NCBI GenBank assembly: GCA_945876405.1
Contig: CAMCOJ010000104.1
Coordinates: 1-7,351, forward strand
Reading direction: 5' to 3'
From: an uncultured Ruminococcus sp.
GTDB lineage: Bacteria > Bacillota > Clostridia > Oscillospirales > Ruminococcaceae
Length of the DNA: 7,351 nt
Under the pieces are notes generated by a model, which saw only the letters and a list, made by a program, of their open reading frames with translations, was not told where the DNA came from and made no database searches. Shown one piece after another: positions 1-6,934 of this stretch (position 1 is its first letter; the number at the start of each line of letters is the position of its first letter). A program made the translations under genes and the position numbers.

Positions 1-36
1 ATATTGCGAATGCAATGACTGATGAAGTGCGAACAT
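1..36 (-). CDS. 5' end of an unidentified gene (partial, first 12 codons)
   Basis: An ATG at 36-34 on the minus strand opens a frame that stays open to the window edge and reads MFALHQSLHSQY. The start is supported by a strong Shine-Dalgarno AGGAGGG at 50-44, seven bases upstream, and by a good extended -10 element further up. Twelve residues are too few to recognise a family, and no function is proposed. The gene is co-oriented with the giant surface-protein gene and begins 223 bases after that gene's stop. Because it has its own promoter and an intervening hairpin, it is probably transcribed independently. Confidence 0.6.
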   Translation of the reverse strand, partial: MFALHQSLHSQY

Positions 37-43
37 TCTTAAA

Positions 44-76
44 CCCTCCTGTTTAGTAAGTGATTTCATTATATCA
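44..76 (-). promoter_or_regulatory. Extended -10 promoter and ribosome binding site of the left-edge gene
   Basis: On the minus strand the sequence TGaTATAAT (76-68) is a perfect -10 hexamer with the TG extension. No convincing -35 is visible at 16-18 bases (best match TTTATT at 96-91), which fits an extended -10 promoter. Transcription would start near 60-62, giving a leader of about 25 bases. The leader contains AGGAGGG (50-44), seven bases before the ATG. The promoter call rests on motif match only. Confidence 0.6.
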
Positions 77-129
77 TAACGCCCAAATGTAATAAATGCC
101 TTTGAACGCCATCCTTCTCATTTTGAATC

Positions 130-157
130 AGAAGGGGCGGCGTATACCGCCCCTTCT
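130..157. terminator. Perfect 11-bp GC-rich hairpin downstream of the giant gene
   Basis: AGAAGGGGCGG (130-140) pairs perfectly with CCGCCCCTTCT (147-157) around a 6-base loop. It lies about 100 bases past the stop codon of the giant gene and before the promoter of the next gene, which is the expected place for a transcription terminator. On the minus strand the stem is followed by GATTCAAAATG, which is not a U-tract. The plus side reads CTCTTTAGTGTTT and is only slightly better. It may therefore be a weak or Rho-assisted terminator, or an mRNA 3'-end stabiliser. A second CCTTCT at 113-118 could compete for the AGAAGG arm. Confidence 0.55.
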
Positions 158-259
158 CTCTTTAGTGTTTATCCGGCATCTGCCCTTCTCAGGCATCAGC
201 CTTTGTTTTAGGATACCTTTGTTTGTCGGCAGCCTTTGTCTGCCAACATCCGGCTGCTG
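158..259 (-). other. 3' untranslated flank of the giant gene with short repeated motifs
   Basis: No coding potential is seen here. In the mRNA sense there are three copies of ACAAAGG (plus-strand CCTTTGT at 200-206, 216-222 and 233-239), spaced 16 and 17 bases. The third copy is exactly the 7-base loop of a small hairpin with stem GGCAG/CTGCC (228-232 and 240-244). A 9/10 direct repeat GGCATC(T/A)GCC lies at 175-184 and 192-201. These may be chance or a 3'-UTR protein- or RNA-binding element. Confidence 0.35.
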
Positions 260-3200
260 CTATTTCAGTTCATTAAGCTGTTCTTCCAGCTCGAATATCT
301 TTCTCTGGCGCTTCTTCATGTCGTGTGTGTACCACAGGAGCATGAGCATTGCTGCCAGCATAATCAGCAGATGGAGTATGCAGCAGTTGAGATCCAGCAG
401 GCTGTTGGCCAGCGGAGTCTGTCCGTTGCCGATTGTGGTGACGTTGTAATTACCGTTATCATCATTTGTCACTCTGATAACCTGACCGCCGTCGCCATTT
501 CCATCTCCGTTACCATCTGCATTGCCGTCAGGAGTTACATTTTCTGCACCTGCGGCAGCAACTTCAGTAACTGTGAGAACTCCGTATATTTTCTGTACAT
601 CGTAGTTGTCAGATACTATTGCATATTCAGGTATTTCAGAATCAGCTGACGAGAGAGCCATCGCCACATTGTTTCTTACAATTACCTCTGTGAATATGTT
701 GTCACTCTTGCCTATCTCTGTCTGTCCTTCTCCGAAACTTACTATCAGAGAATCTCCTTCAGCTAATCCCATTCCGCCGATCTTAACGCTCGGTGCTGTA
801 AGCGGATATCCGTCATACTGCTTAGTTGCAGAAGCAGAAGTAATCGTTATCTGTCTTTTGTTGATTTTCAGTGTGCCGGCAGCAACCTCTGCAATGTAGT
901 TTCCTGCCGCTTCACCACTTATTGCTGCAGTAATATCGTATTCTCCAACAGCTTCAGAATTGTCAGTTCTTGAGTACTCAACGGAAATTCCGGTTTCATC
1001 ACCCTTAACAATTCCGCTGATTTCGCCGCTGAATTCAGGGTCAGGGTTTCCGTATACCTTTTGTTTATCATCAGGCTTGATTGAAATTGCCTTCGGTATG
1101 ATATTAAGTGACCAAGGTTTTATAACAAAGGTTACTTCGCAGTTTGAATCTTTGTTTACGCAATCTTCAGCCTTGAGCTCTGAAGTGTAGGTTCCGGCGT
1201 TCTTTCCTCTTACTGCAGGAATTACACTGTTTTCTCCGAACGCAGCCTTGCTGATATCATACTTTTCAAAGTCAGCTTCAGCCTTACCTTCAGCATAGTG
1301 GGTGTTTCCGTCGTAAACCACCCCGGAAGTATCTGTACCGGAAACTGTTACAGTTACATTCTTCTTGTAGTAAAGCTTGAGAACAGTGCTGCCATCCGGT
1401 TTGATTGTATCGCTCTTCACCTCATTCGGGCTTCCTTCGTAGTATGTATATCCAGGAATGCTGTTTGCTTCAGCCTCTGCTGTCGCTCCGGTAGTTCCCT
1501 TCAGATTATCTGTTGCCTTAACCTTATATTCGCTGCCGTTCCATACTAAATGTTCAACAGTGTACTTTGTGTCAGTTGCAGGGCTGAATGATCCGATTAT
1601 TGTAATGTCTTTTGCAGGCATTTCGAAGTCTTCTGCTTTCTTGTCGCCTAACATCCAGCCATTAAACACATATCCTTCCGCTGCTGCTGCCTCTGCAACC
1701 TCCACCTTTGAACCATAGAGGTAAGCAGCTTCCTTAGGCAGGTCTGTTGCTCCTGGAACAGCTTCTTCATTGTTGTACTTATATGTTACCTTGTAACTGT
1801 TTCTGTCATAGTAGAGCTTGAGAACCAGACTGCCGTCACCTGCTATTTTGCCCTCAGCCTTGTATCCATCTGCCTTTTCATTCAAGGTGAAACCCTCATA
1901 GTTCTTTGGATTTGCAGTTGCTGTAGTACCGGTTGCGCCACTAGCTTCAACAGTTTCCTCCAGGCTGTATTCACTACCATCTACATTCTGCAGGTAGTGT
2001 TGTACCTTGTACTTTGTATCACCCTTTGCGGTAAACGTGCCTGAGATTGTAACATTCTCCGCAGGCATATTGAATGTTCCCGTTCTGTTCCATCCGCTGA
2101 AAGTGTACCCCGGTGCTGTTGCTGCAGCTGCAACTGTTACCTCTGAATCATAGAGGTAAGTAGCTTCCTCAGGCAGGTCTGTTGCTCCCGGAACAGCTTC
2201 TTCATTGTTGTACTTATATGTTACTTTGTAACTGTTTCTGTCATAGTAGAGCTTGAGAACCAGACTGCCGTCGCCCGCTATTGTTCCTGTTCTCACAGTA
2301 CCTGCTACATTCTTATTATAAGTGAATCCTGGATAATCGTTGGCTGTTGCTGTTACAGGCGTACCTGTGGTACCTGTACAATTATCTGTATCAGCCAAAG
2401 TGTATCCGTCGCCATCTAATTTCTGCTTATAGTGTTCAACCGTATAAGCTGTATTTGTATTCGCTGAGAATGAACCGGTAAAGCTAACTGCCTTAGTAGG
2501 CATAGTGAATTTTCCGTCGGTTACATTAGCATCACTTGTTGTCCAGCCGCTGAATGTATATCCTGCAGGTGCTGTAGGTGAGCCTGCTACATCAACTATC
2601 TTGTCAAACTTGTAGTTTGATCCGTCAGGTGCTTCTTCTGCTCCTGTAGGCACTTCTCCTGTATAACTGTAAGTTACAGGAAAGGCATTTCTGTCATATT
2701 CAATTTCAATGATTGTACTTCCGTTAGCTGCAATTGTCTGCTGACTAAACGTTTTAGCAGTAAAATTGTCATACTGCTTTTCCGCCGCATTTGTTAGCGC
2801 GCCAGTTGTCCCGTATTGCGTCTCAGAATCAACAAGGATGTAAGTTCCTTCTGTTGTTTCCTGGAGATGACATACCGTGTACTGCGTATTGGTTGCAGGG
2901 CTGAATGATCCGGTTATTGTAACATCTTTGGCAGGCATCGTAAATGCTCCGTCTGATACTGCTGTATCGTCAGTTGTCCAACCGTTAAACACATATCCTG
3001 TTGCGCTTGCATCCTGAGCAATGCTTACCGAAAGACCATACTTATATGTAGCCTTTTCAGGAAGTGATGATACATTACCCGGAATGTCTCCGGAATAAGT
3101 GTATGAAACACTATACTCTACCCTTTTATAATAGAGTTTAAGAACCAGGCTGCCATCACCTGCGATGGTTCCACTTTGAAGAGTTCCCTCAACGGTATTG

Positions 3201-6200
3201 TCCCACACAAAGCCTGTGTAGTCAGACTTAGGTTCAGCAACTGCTGGAGCTCCTGTCGTGCCTCTCTTGTTTTCAGTATTTGCAAGCTCATAACTTCCGT
3301 CCAGTTTTTCGGTATAGTGTTTAACTGTATATGCAGTATCCGATCTGGCAGCGAATGAACCTTTGAAGACTACATCATTGGCAGGCATCGTAAATGCTCC
3401 GTCTGATACTGCTACATCATCAGTTCTCCATCCGTTGAAGGTGTATCCCAGTGCTGTTGCCTTCGTTGCAACTTTAACATTTGCACCAAACTTAACAGTG
3501 CTTTCTGCAGGAAGCGTACTCATTCCAGGCACATTGTTTTCATAGGTGTAGCTTACCTTGTAACTGTTTCTGTCATAGTAGAGCTTGAGAACCAAATTGC
3601 CGTCGCCTGTTATTGTACCTGTTTTCACATTTCCAGTAAACGTCTCATCATATGTGAACCCCGGATATGTCTTCGCGATTGCTGTTGCCTCAGCACCAGT
3701 AGTACCTGTACGATTGTCTGTGTCAGCCAAAGTGTATCCGTTATCGGCTAAATTCTGCTTATAGTGTTCAACCTTATAGGCTGTATCACCGTTAGCAGTA
3801 AATGTTCCAGAGATTACAACATCTTCCGCAGGCATATTGAATATTCCTGTTCTGTTCCAGCCACTGAATGTGTATCCCGGCGCTGTTGATGCAGCTGCGA
3901 CTGTTACCTCCGCACCATATTTATAGTCAACAGTACTAGGAAGATCCGTTGCGCCTTCTGGTACAGCTCCTTCATATTCATAGCGAACTCTGTAACTGTT
4001 TCTGTCATAGTAGAGCTTGAGAACCAGACTGCCGTTGCCCGCTATTGTTCCTGTTTTCACAGTACCTGCAATATCATCCTTATATGTGAAACCCTCATAT
4101 GATTTTGCAGTTGCAGTAACTTCGCTACCAGTTGTGCCTACACAATTTTCTGTATCAGCCAAATTATATCCTGTACCGTCTAAATTCTGCTGATAGTGTT
4201 CAACCTTATAGGCTGTATTTGTATTTGCTGAGAACGAACCGGTTATTGTTATATCCTCATCCTGCATCTCGAAGCTTCCCTGTCGGCTCCAGCCGCTGAA
4301 TGTGTATCCCGGCGCAGTTGCTGCATCTGCAACTGTCACTATAGCGCCATATCTGTAGTTTTCTTCTGAAGGCACTGTTGACGCTTCTGTTGGCACTGTA
4401 CCGGTAAATTCATATGTAACCTTATGAACGTTTCTGTCGTAGTAAATTTTTACCACTGTCGTTCCTTCAGCAGCTATTGTAACCTGGTTAAACTCCCGTG
4501 CAGTAAAGCCTGTATAAGATTTAGCTTCAGCTGCTGTCTTTTCTCCAACTATTCCTGTTTTGCTCTCAGAAGCATCCTTATCCATAGTGTATTCATAGTC
4601 ATTTACATTCTGTAGATAGTGCTCAACCGTATAGGAATGAGTTCTCTTGACATAATAAATCTTGATAACATTTTCACTTGAATCAGCTTTAACTGTCAGT
4701 GGCAGGTTTTCCGTTTTATCAAGGCTGTAGCCAGTTAACGCCTTATCCTGATAATTGCTGATTACTGTTCCAATATTAGCAATTTTTGTTTCAGTTTTGC
4801 TGATGTCGAGGACTCCGTCATAGTAGTATTCAACCGAATATCTGGCATTAACCGGATTATACTTGCCATAGTATGTTGTGTTGCCCTGAATCGTTCCGCT
4901 GAAATCTGCTTTCTGTGTACAAGCCTCATCGAGATACCATCCGTCAAAATTATAGCTTATTCCATTTTCGCTCATACTACTTGGAACATCACTTGATGAT
5001 GGTTTAGTAATTGTGCTTTCTCTAGTTCCTCCGTTTACTCTTGTTGCATACTTTGTAAGTGCCTCAAATCCTTCATCTCCCGGATAATCAACAGCGAAGT
5101 TTACCGTGTATACACCCGGTGTATTCAGGTTCATTACAAAATCCCAGTGATATGTGTTTATGCCTGCATTTACAGTATTGTTATATCCGTTATTTCCTGC
5201 ATTTGCACCATTCGCAACAACTACCCTATATGGACTTAATGTGTAATATCCTTCATTTGTCTCGTTTCCGCTTCCCGGAGCTGCATATGTATAAGTTACA
5301 CCTTTTATCGTAATATCCGGATAAAGGCTCTTTACATTTCCCGGTTCCGGAACCTTAAATGATGATGAAGAAATCTGTGTACCGAGACTGAGCGAGTTAG
5401 GGTTAGGGGCTCCCTTAATTGTTGAAACACCCAGTCCCAGCCAGTCCGCATCTGCATTTCCGGTATCTGCCTGATGTCCGGGAATCAATGCATAATAGTA
5501 AAGATTATATTTCCCGCTGAATTTCACTGTAACATTAACAGTCTTACTCAAAACTACCGGCTCATCATTTTCACCGTAATGAGTAACAGTTGCTGTAACC
5601 GTTGCATTGCCCTCATCTACGGCAGTTATCACACCATTATTTACTGTTGCAACTTTTTCATTTGAACTTGTCCATGTAACAAACTCATCGTCGTTAAGCC
5701 CGCTTGTTGTGGCACGAACTGTTTCTGTCGCTCCAATGGTATTAAGCATTACAGATGTCTTGTCGAGAGTAAGTGACGTAGCACCTGTTGAAGGAGATCC
5801 ATTTGCAAGTACAGTGACGGTAAACGTTTCACTCTTTTTACTATAATTGTTGCCGTTCTTCTCGTAGTACTTGTGGGTAATTGTAACGTTTTTTGCCGCA
5901 GCAACGCCTGTAACCGTTACACTTTTGCCTGCTCCGCTTACTGTTGCCTTTGAATAGTCACTTGACGTCCACTCATGATAATCATTACCTTTATCAGACG
6001 TTAGTGTAATGTTTTTTCCAACATAAACAGTCTTCGGACCGCTATTGCTCATATTCTGGACATCATCACTTCCACCTTCAGCATCGCTCTTATTGCTGTC
6101 TATTTTCACATATGAAGCGATCGCATACGGTGAGAAGCTGCCGGCACTGAAACTTACAGAAGTTCCTGAAACTTCTTTCACGTATTCTGCCCTGTTTCCG

Positions 6201-6805
6201 CTAATATGAAACAGAGCCATGTTATCTCCGGAAATATCAATTCCGCTGATTGTAACATTAACCATTCCGTTAGGTGTCTGCTTATTGCCGTTCTTAACAA
6301 ATGAAATGTCAACAGCCTGAACACCTTTCACCTCTGCATCACTGCCGTAGTAATTCTGAATCAGTGCTTTAATATTCTCAGGATTAGCTTCCCTCAGCTT
6401 AATCGAAGCGCCATCCGGAAGGGCATCCTTTGGATCCGCCACATTAACATAAAGGTCAGCCTCGCTTCCGCTAAGCTTCTTTCCCTTTTTATCTTTGTCA
6501 TTGTCTTTTTTCTCATTAGCAGGATTCTTTTTCTCATTATCTGCCGGAGCCGATTCGTAATCCTCGTCATCCGGCTCATCCTGAGAAAGATTCATCGTCT
6601 GTGTCTCCGTAACCGGCTCACTCTTCTCCGGTTCCGGTGTTGTCGCAGGCGCATCAGCCTTGGCAGGCTCGGAGGTTTCCTGAGAAACTTCCGGCGGTGC
6701 CTGTTCCTCAGCCTGAAGCGTATTGCCGGCAGTAAATGTTATGGTGGTTGCCACAAGAGCAATCGTCATAAATAATGCCAGAGCCTTTCTGATAGTCTGT
6801 TTCAT
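260..6805 (-). CDS. Giant modular secreted surface protein (adhesin-like, about 2181 aa)
   Basis: The proposed start is the ATG at 6805, preceded by AGGTGA (6816-6811) at 5 bases. A GTG at 6814 is in frame but overlaps that Shine-Dalgarno. The stop is TAG at 262-260. Domains by residue (ATG = 1): signal peptide 1-32; acidic/Pro then Lys/Asp-rich linker 33-112; N-terminal beta domain with an FSAGSFSPYAIA-type ending, about 113-233; Big-like domain about 256-334; Big_2-type domain about 342-427 (WTSSNEKVATV); unassigned domain about 428-575; InlB/Flg_new-like repeat ending near 654 (FDGWYLDEAC). Then comes an array of MucBP-like A modules and SHIRT/InlB-like B modules, 655-1816. It is followed by an Ig-like region 1817-1904, an MBG-type domain 1905-1984 (VYGNPDPEF), a second MBG-like domain 1985-2081 (KQYDGYPLT), a Gly/Asn/Asp linker 2082-2130, and a membrane anchor at the C-terminus. 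No enzymatic motif is seen. A long extended stalk that presents an N-terminal binding region on the cell surface is the inferred role. The ligand is unknown. Domain names are from motif recall and were not searched. Confidence 0.93.
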   Translation of the reverse strand: MKQTIRKALALFMTIALVATTITFTAGNTLQAEEQAPPEVSQETSEPAKADAPATTPEPEKSEPVTETQTMNLSQDEPDDEDYESAPADNEKKNPANEKKDNDKDKKGKKLSGSEADLYVNVADPKDALPDGASIKLREANPENIKALIQNYYGSDAEVKGVQAVDISFVKNGNKQTPNGMVNVTISGIDISGDNMALFHISGNRAEYVKEVSGTSVSFSAGSFSPYAIASYVKIDSNKSDAEGGSDDVQNMSNSGPKTVYVGKNITLTSDKGNDYHEWTSSDYSKATVSGAGKSVTVTGVAAAKNVTITHKYYEKNGNNYSKKSETFTVTVLANGSPSTGATSLTLDKTSVMLNTIGATETVRATTSGLNDDEFVTWTSSNEKVATVNNGVITAVDEGNATVTATVTHYGENDEPVVLSKTVNVTVKFSGKYNLYYYALIPGHQADTGNADADWLGLGVSTIKGAPNPNSLSLGTQISSSSFKVPEPGNVKSLYPDITIKGVTYTYAAPGSGNETNEGYYTLSPYRVVVANGANAGNNGYNNTVNAGINTYHWDFVMNLNTPGVYTVNFAVDYPGDEGFEALTKYATRVNGGTRESTITKPSSSDVPSSMSENGISYNFDGWYLDEACTQKADFSGTIQGNTTYYGKYNPVNARYSVEYYYDGVLDISKTETKIANIGTVISNYQDKALTGYSLDKTENLPLTVKADSSENVIKIYYVKRTHSYTVEHYLQNVNDYEYTMDKDASESKTGIVGEKTAAEAKSYTGFTAREFNQVTIAAEGTTVVKIYYDRNVHKVTYEFTGTVPTEASTVPSEENYRYGAIVTVADAATAPGYTFSGWSRQGSFEMQDEDITITGSFSANTNTAYKVEHYQQNLDGTGYNLADTENCVGTTGSEVTATAKSYEGFTYKDDIAGTVKTGTIAGNGSLVLKLYYDRNSYRVRYEYEGAVPEGATDLPSTVDYKYGAEVTVAAASTAPGYTFSGWNRTGIFNMPAEDVVISGTFTANGDTAYKVEHYKQNLADNGYTLADTDNRTGTTGAEATAIAKTYPGFTYDETFTGNVKTGTITGDGNLVLKLYYDRNSYKVSYTYENNVPGMSTLPAESTVKFGANVKVATKATALGYTFNGWRTDDVAVSDGAFTMPANDVVFKGSFAARSDTAYTVKHYTEKLDGSYELANTENKRGTTGAPAVAEPKSDYTGFVWDNTVEGTLQSGTIAGDGSLVLKLYYKRVEYSVSYTYSGDIPGNVSSLPEKATYKYGLSVSIAQDASATGYVFNGWTTDDTAVSDGAFTMPAKDVTITGSFSPATNTQYTVCHLQETTEGTYILVDSETQYGTTGALTNAAEKQYDNFTAKTFSQQTIAANGSTIIEIEYDRNAFPVTYSYTGEVPTGAEEAPDGSNYKFDKIVDVAGSPTAPAGYTFSGWTTSDANVTDGKFTMPTKAVSFTGSFSANTNTAYTVEHYKQKLDGDGYTLADTDNCTGTTGTPVTATANDYPGFTYNKNVAGTVRTGTIAGDGSLVLKLYYDRNSYKVTYKYNNEEAVPGATDLPEEATYLYDSEVTVAAAATAPGYTFSGWNRTGTFNMPAENVTISGTFTAKGDTKYKVQHYLQNVDGSEYSLEETVEASGATGTTATANPKNYEGFTLNEKADGYKAEGKIAGDGSLVLKLYYDRNSYKVTYKYNNEEAVPGATDLPKEAAYLYGSKVEVAEAAAAEGYVFNGWMLGDKKAEDFEMPAKDITIIGSFSPATDTKYTVEHLVWNGSEYKVKATDNLKGTTGATAEAEANSIPGYTYYEGSPNEVKSDTIKPDGSTVLKLYYKKNVTVTVSGTDTSGVVYDGNTHYAEGKAEADFEKYDISKAAFGENSVIPAVRGKNAGTYTSELKAEDCVNKDSNCEVTFVIKPWSLNIIPKAISIKPDDKQKVYGNPDPEFSGEISGIVKGDETGISVEYSRTDNSEAVGEYDITAAISGEAAGNYIAEVAAGTLKINKRQITITSASATKQYDGYPLTAPSVKIGGMGLAEGDSLIVSFGEGQTEIGKSDNIFTEVIVRNNVAMALSSADSEIPEYAIVSDNYDVQKIYGVLTVTEVAAAGAENVTPDGNADGNGDGNGDGGQVIRVTNDDNGNYNVTTIGNGQTPLANSLLDLNCCILHLLIMLAAMLMLLWYTHDMKKRQRKIFELEEQLNELK
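263..415 (-). other. Non-LPXTG C-terminal membrane anchor of the giant protein
   Basis: The last 51 residues begin at PLAN (Pro at 2131). A Cys-Cys pair follows at 2141-2142 (plus 380-385). A hydrophobic stretch ILHLLIMLAAMLMLLWY runs to about 2159, then come a basic cluster HDMKKRQRK and a heptad-like, charged end IFELEEQLNELK. The order polar motif, membrane span, positive charges matches the logic of a sortase signal, but there is no LPXTG. The tail after the span is also much longer than the usual few residues and looks helical. It could be a plain single-pass anchor with a short cytoplasmic coiled coil, or a different sorting signal. Confidence 0.75.
1358..4843 (-). repeat. Coding array of seven A-B module pairs (about 145 aa pitch) plus two single A modules
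   Basis: Residues 655-1816 consist of alternating A modules (start like TAYKVEHY, contain GTTG, end LVLKLYYDRN) and B modules (start like SYKVTY, contain GYTFSGW and FxMPAxD, end in GSFSA or GTFTA). A-to-B boundaries on the plus strand fall at 4429/4430, 3997/3998, 3565/3566, 3118/3119, 2686/2687, 2233/2234 and 1798/1799. The pitches are therefore 144, 144, 149, 144, 151 and 145 codons. A lone divergent A module precedes the array (4843-4643), and another lone A ends it at 1358. A resembles MucBP; B resembles SHIRT or InlB B-repeats. Both are beta-rich stalk domains in Gram-positive adhesins, which suggests a rod that holds the N-terminal region away from the cell. Family assignment is by eye. 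Confidence 0.85.
1716..2282 (-). repeat. Near-identical 132-bp direct repeat between modules 6 and 7
   Basis: Positions 1716-1847 and 2151-2282 align without gaps at an offset of 435 bases (145 codons). I count six differences in 132 bases, all transitions. The segment covers the first half of the B module and the end of the preceding A module in pairs 6 and 7. Other module pairs are clearly more diverged at the DNA level, so this block marks a recent tandem duplication or gene conversion. Confidence 0.85.
6710..6805 (-). other. Sec-type signal peptide of the giant protein
   Basis: Residues 1-32 show a basic n-region (MKQTIRK), a long hydrophobic core (ALALFMTIALVATT) and a probable cleavage site after LQA at residue 32, leaving a mature N-terminus EEQAPPE. 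There is no YSIRK-type motif and no lipobox Cys, so ordinary signal peptidase I export is expected. The exact cut site is an estimate. Confidence 0.85.
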
Positions 6806-6810
6806 CTCTT

Positions 6811-6816
6811 TCACCT
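6811..6816 (-). promoter_or_regulatory. Ribosome binding site that fixes the giant gene's start
   Basis: Minus-strand AGGTGA (6816-6811) matches the anti-Shine-Dalgarno core and lies five bases before the ATG at 6805. The alternative GTG at 6814 lies inside this element and has no separate site upstream, so the ATG start is preferred. Confidence 0.75.
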
Positions 6817-6870
6817 TTCAACGTTACAATAATATCTGATTTATCTCATAAAAATTGTGTTCTATATATA
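6817..6870 (-). promoter_or_regulatory. AT-rich leader and probable promoter region of the giant gene
   Basis: This region must drive the giant gene unless transcription enters from further right. A -10-like TATTAT (6834-6829, one mismatch) and an alternative TATATA run near 6870-6864 are visible. Neither has a convincing -35 at 16-18 bases. The nearer hexamer would leave a leader of only about 17 bases. The exact promoter is unresolved. Confidence 0.3.
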
Positions 6871-6909
6871 ATGAGTCATGCAAAGGCAGAAATGGCTCAT
6901 ATTTTTTTT
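6871..6909 (+). terminator. Rightward terminator-like hairpin with T8 tract
   Basis: ATGAGTCAT (6871-6879) pairs with ATGGCTCAT (6892-6900) through nine pairs, including one G-T wobble, across a 12-base loop. It is followed after one base by eight T's (6902-6909). In plus-strand orientation this is a classic intrinsic-terminator arrangement, although the stem is only moderately GC-rich. No plus-strand gene lies to its left in this window, so it would stop antisense transcripts or protect the promoter region. As an inverted repeat just upstream of the giant gene it could also be an operator. Confidence 0.5.
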
Positions 6910-6934
6910 AGTAAATTCATCCTGCAACTTCACA

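Noticed and set aside
260..415. LPXTG sortase signal at the C-terminus
   Set aside because: No LPXTG or close variant is present. The nearest is TPLAN, and the tail after the membrane span is too long for a standard sortase substrate.
96..5846. Plus-strand open frames of 60-137 codons inside and beside the giant gene, and two 61-codon minus-strand frames at 4762-4947 and 6394-6579
   Set aside because: They lie almost entirely in other frames of a clearly real 2181-codon gene, have low-complexity or Cys/Ser/Leu-rich translations typical of shadows, and lack convincing ribosome binding sites.
6812..6814. GTG start three codons upstream of the chosen ATG for the giant gene
   Set aside because: It falls within the AGGTGA ribosome binding site that serves the ATG at 6805 and has no separate site of its own.
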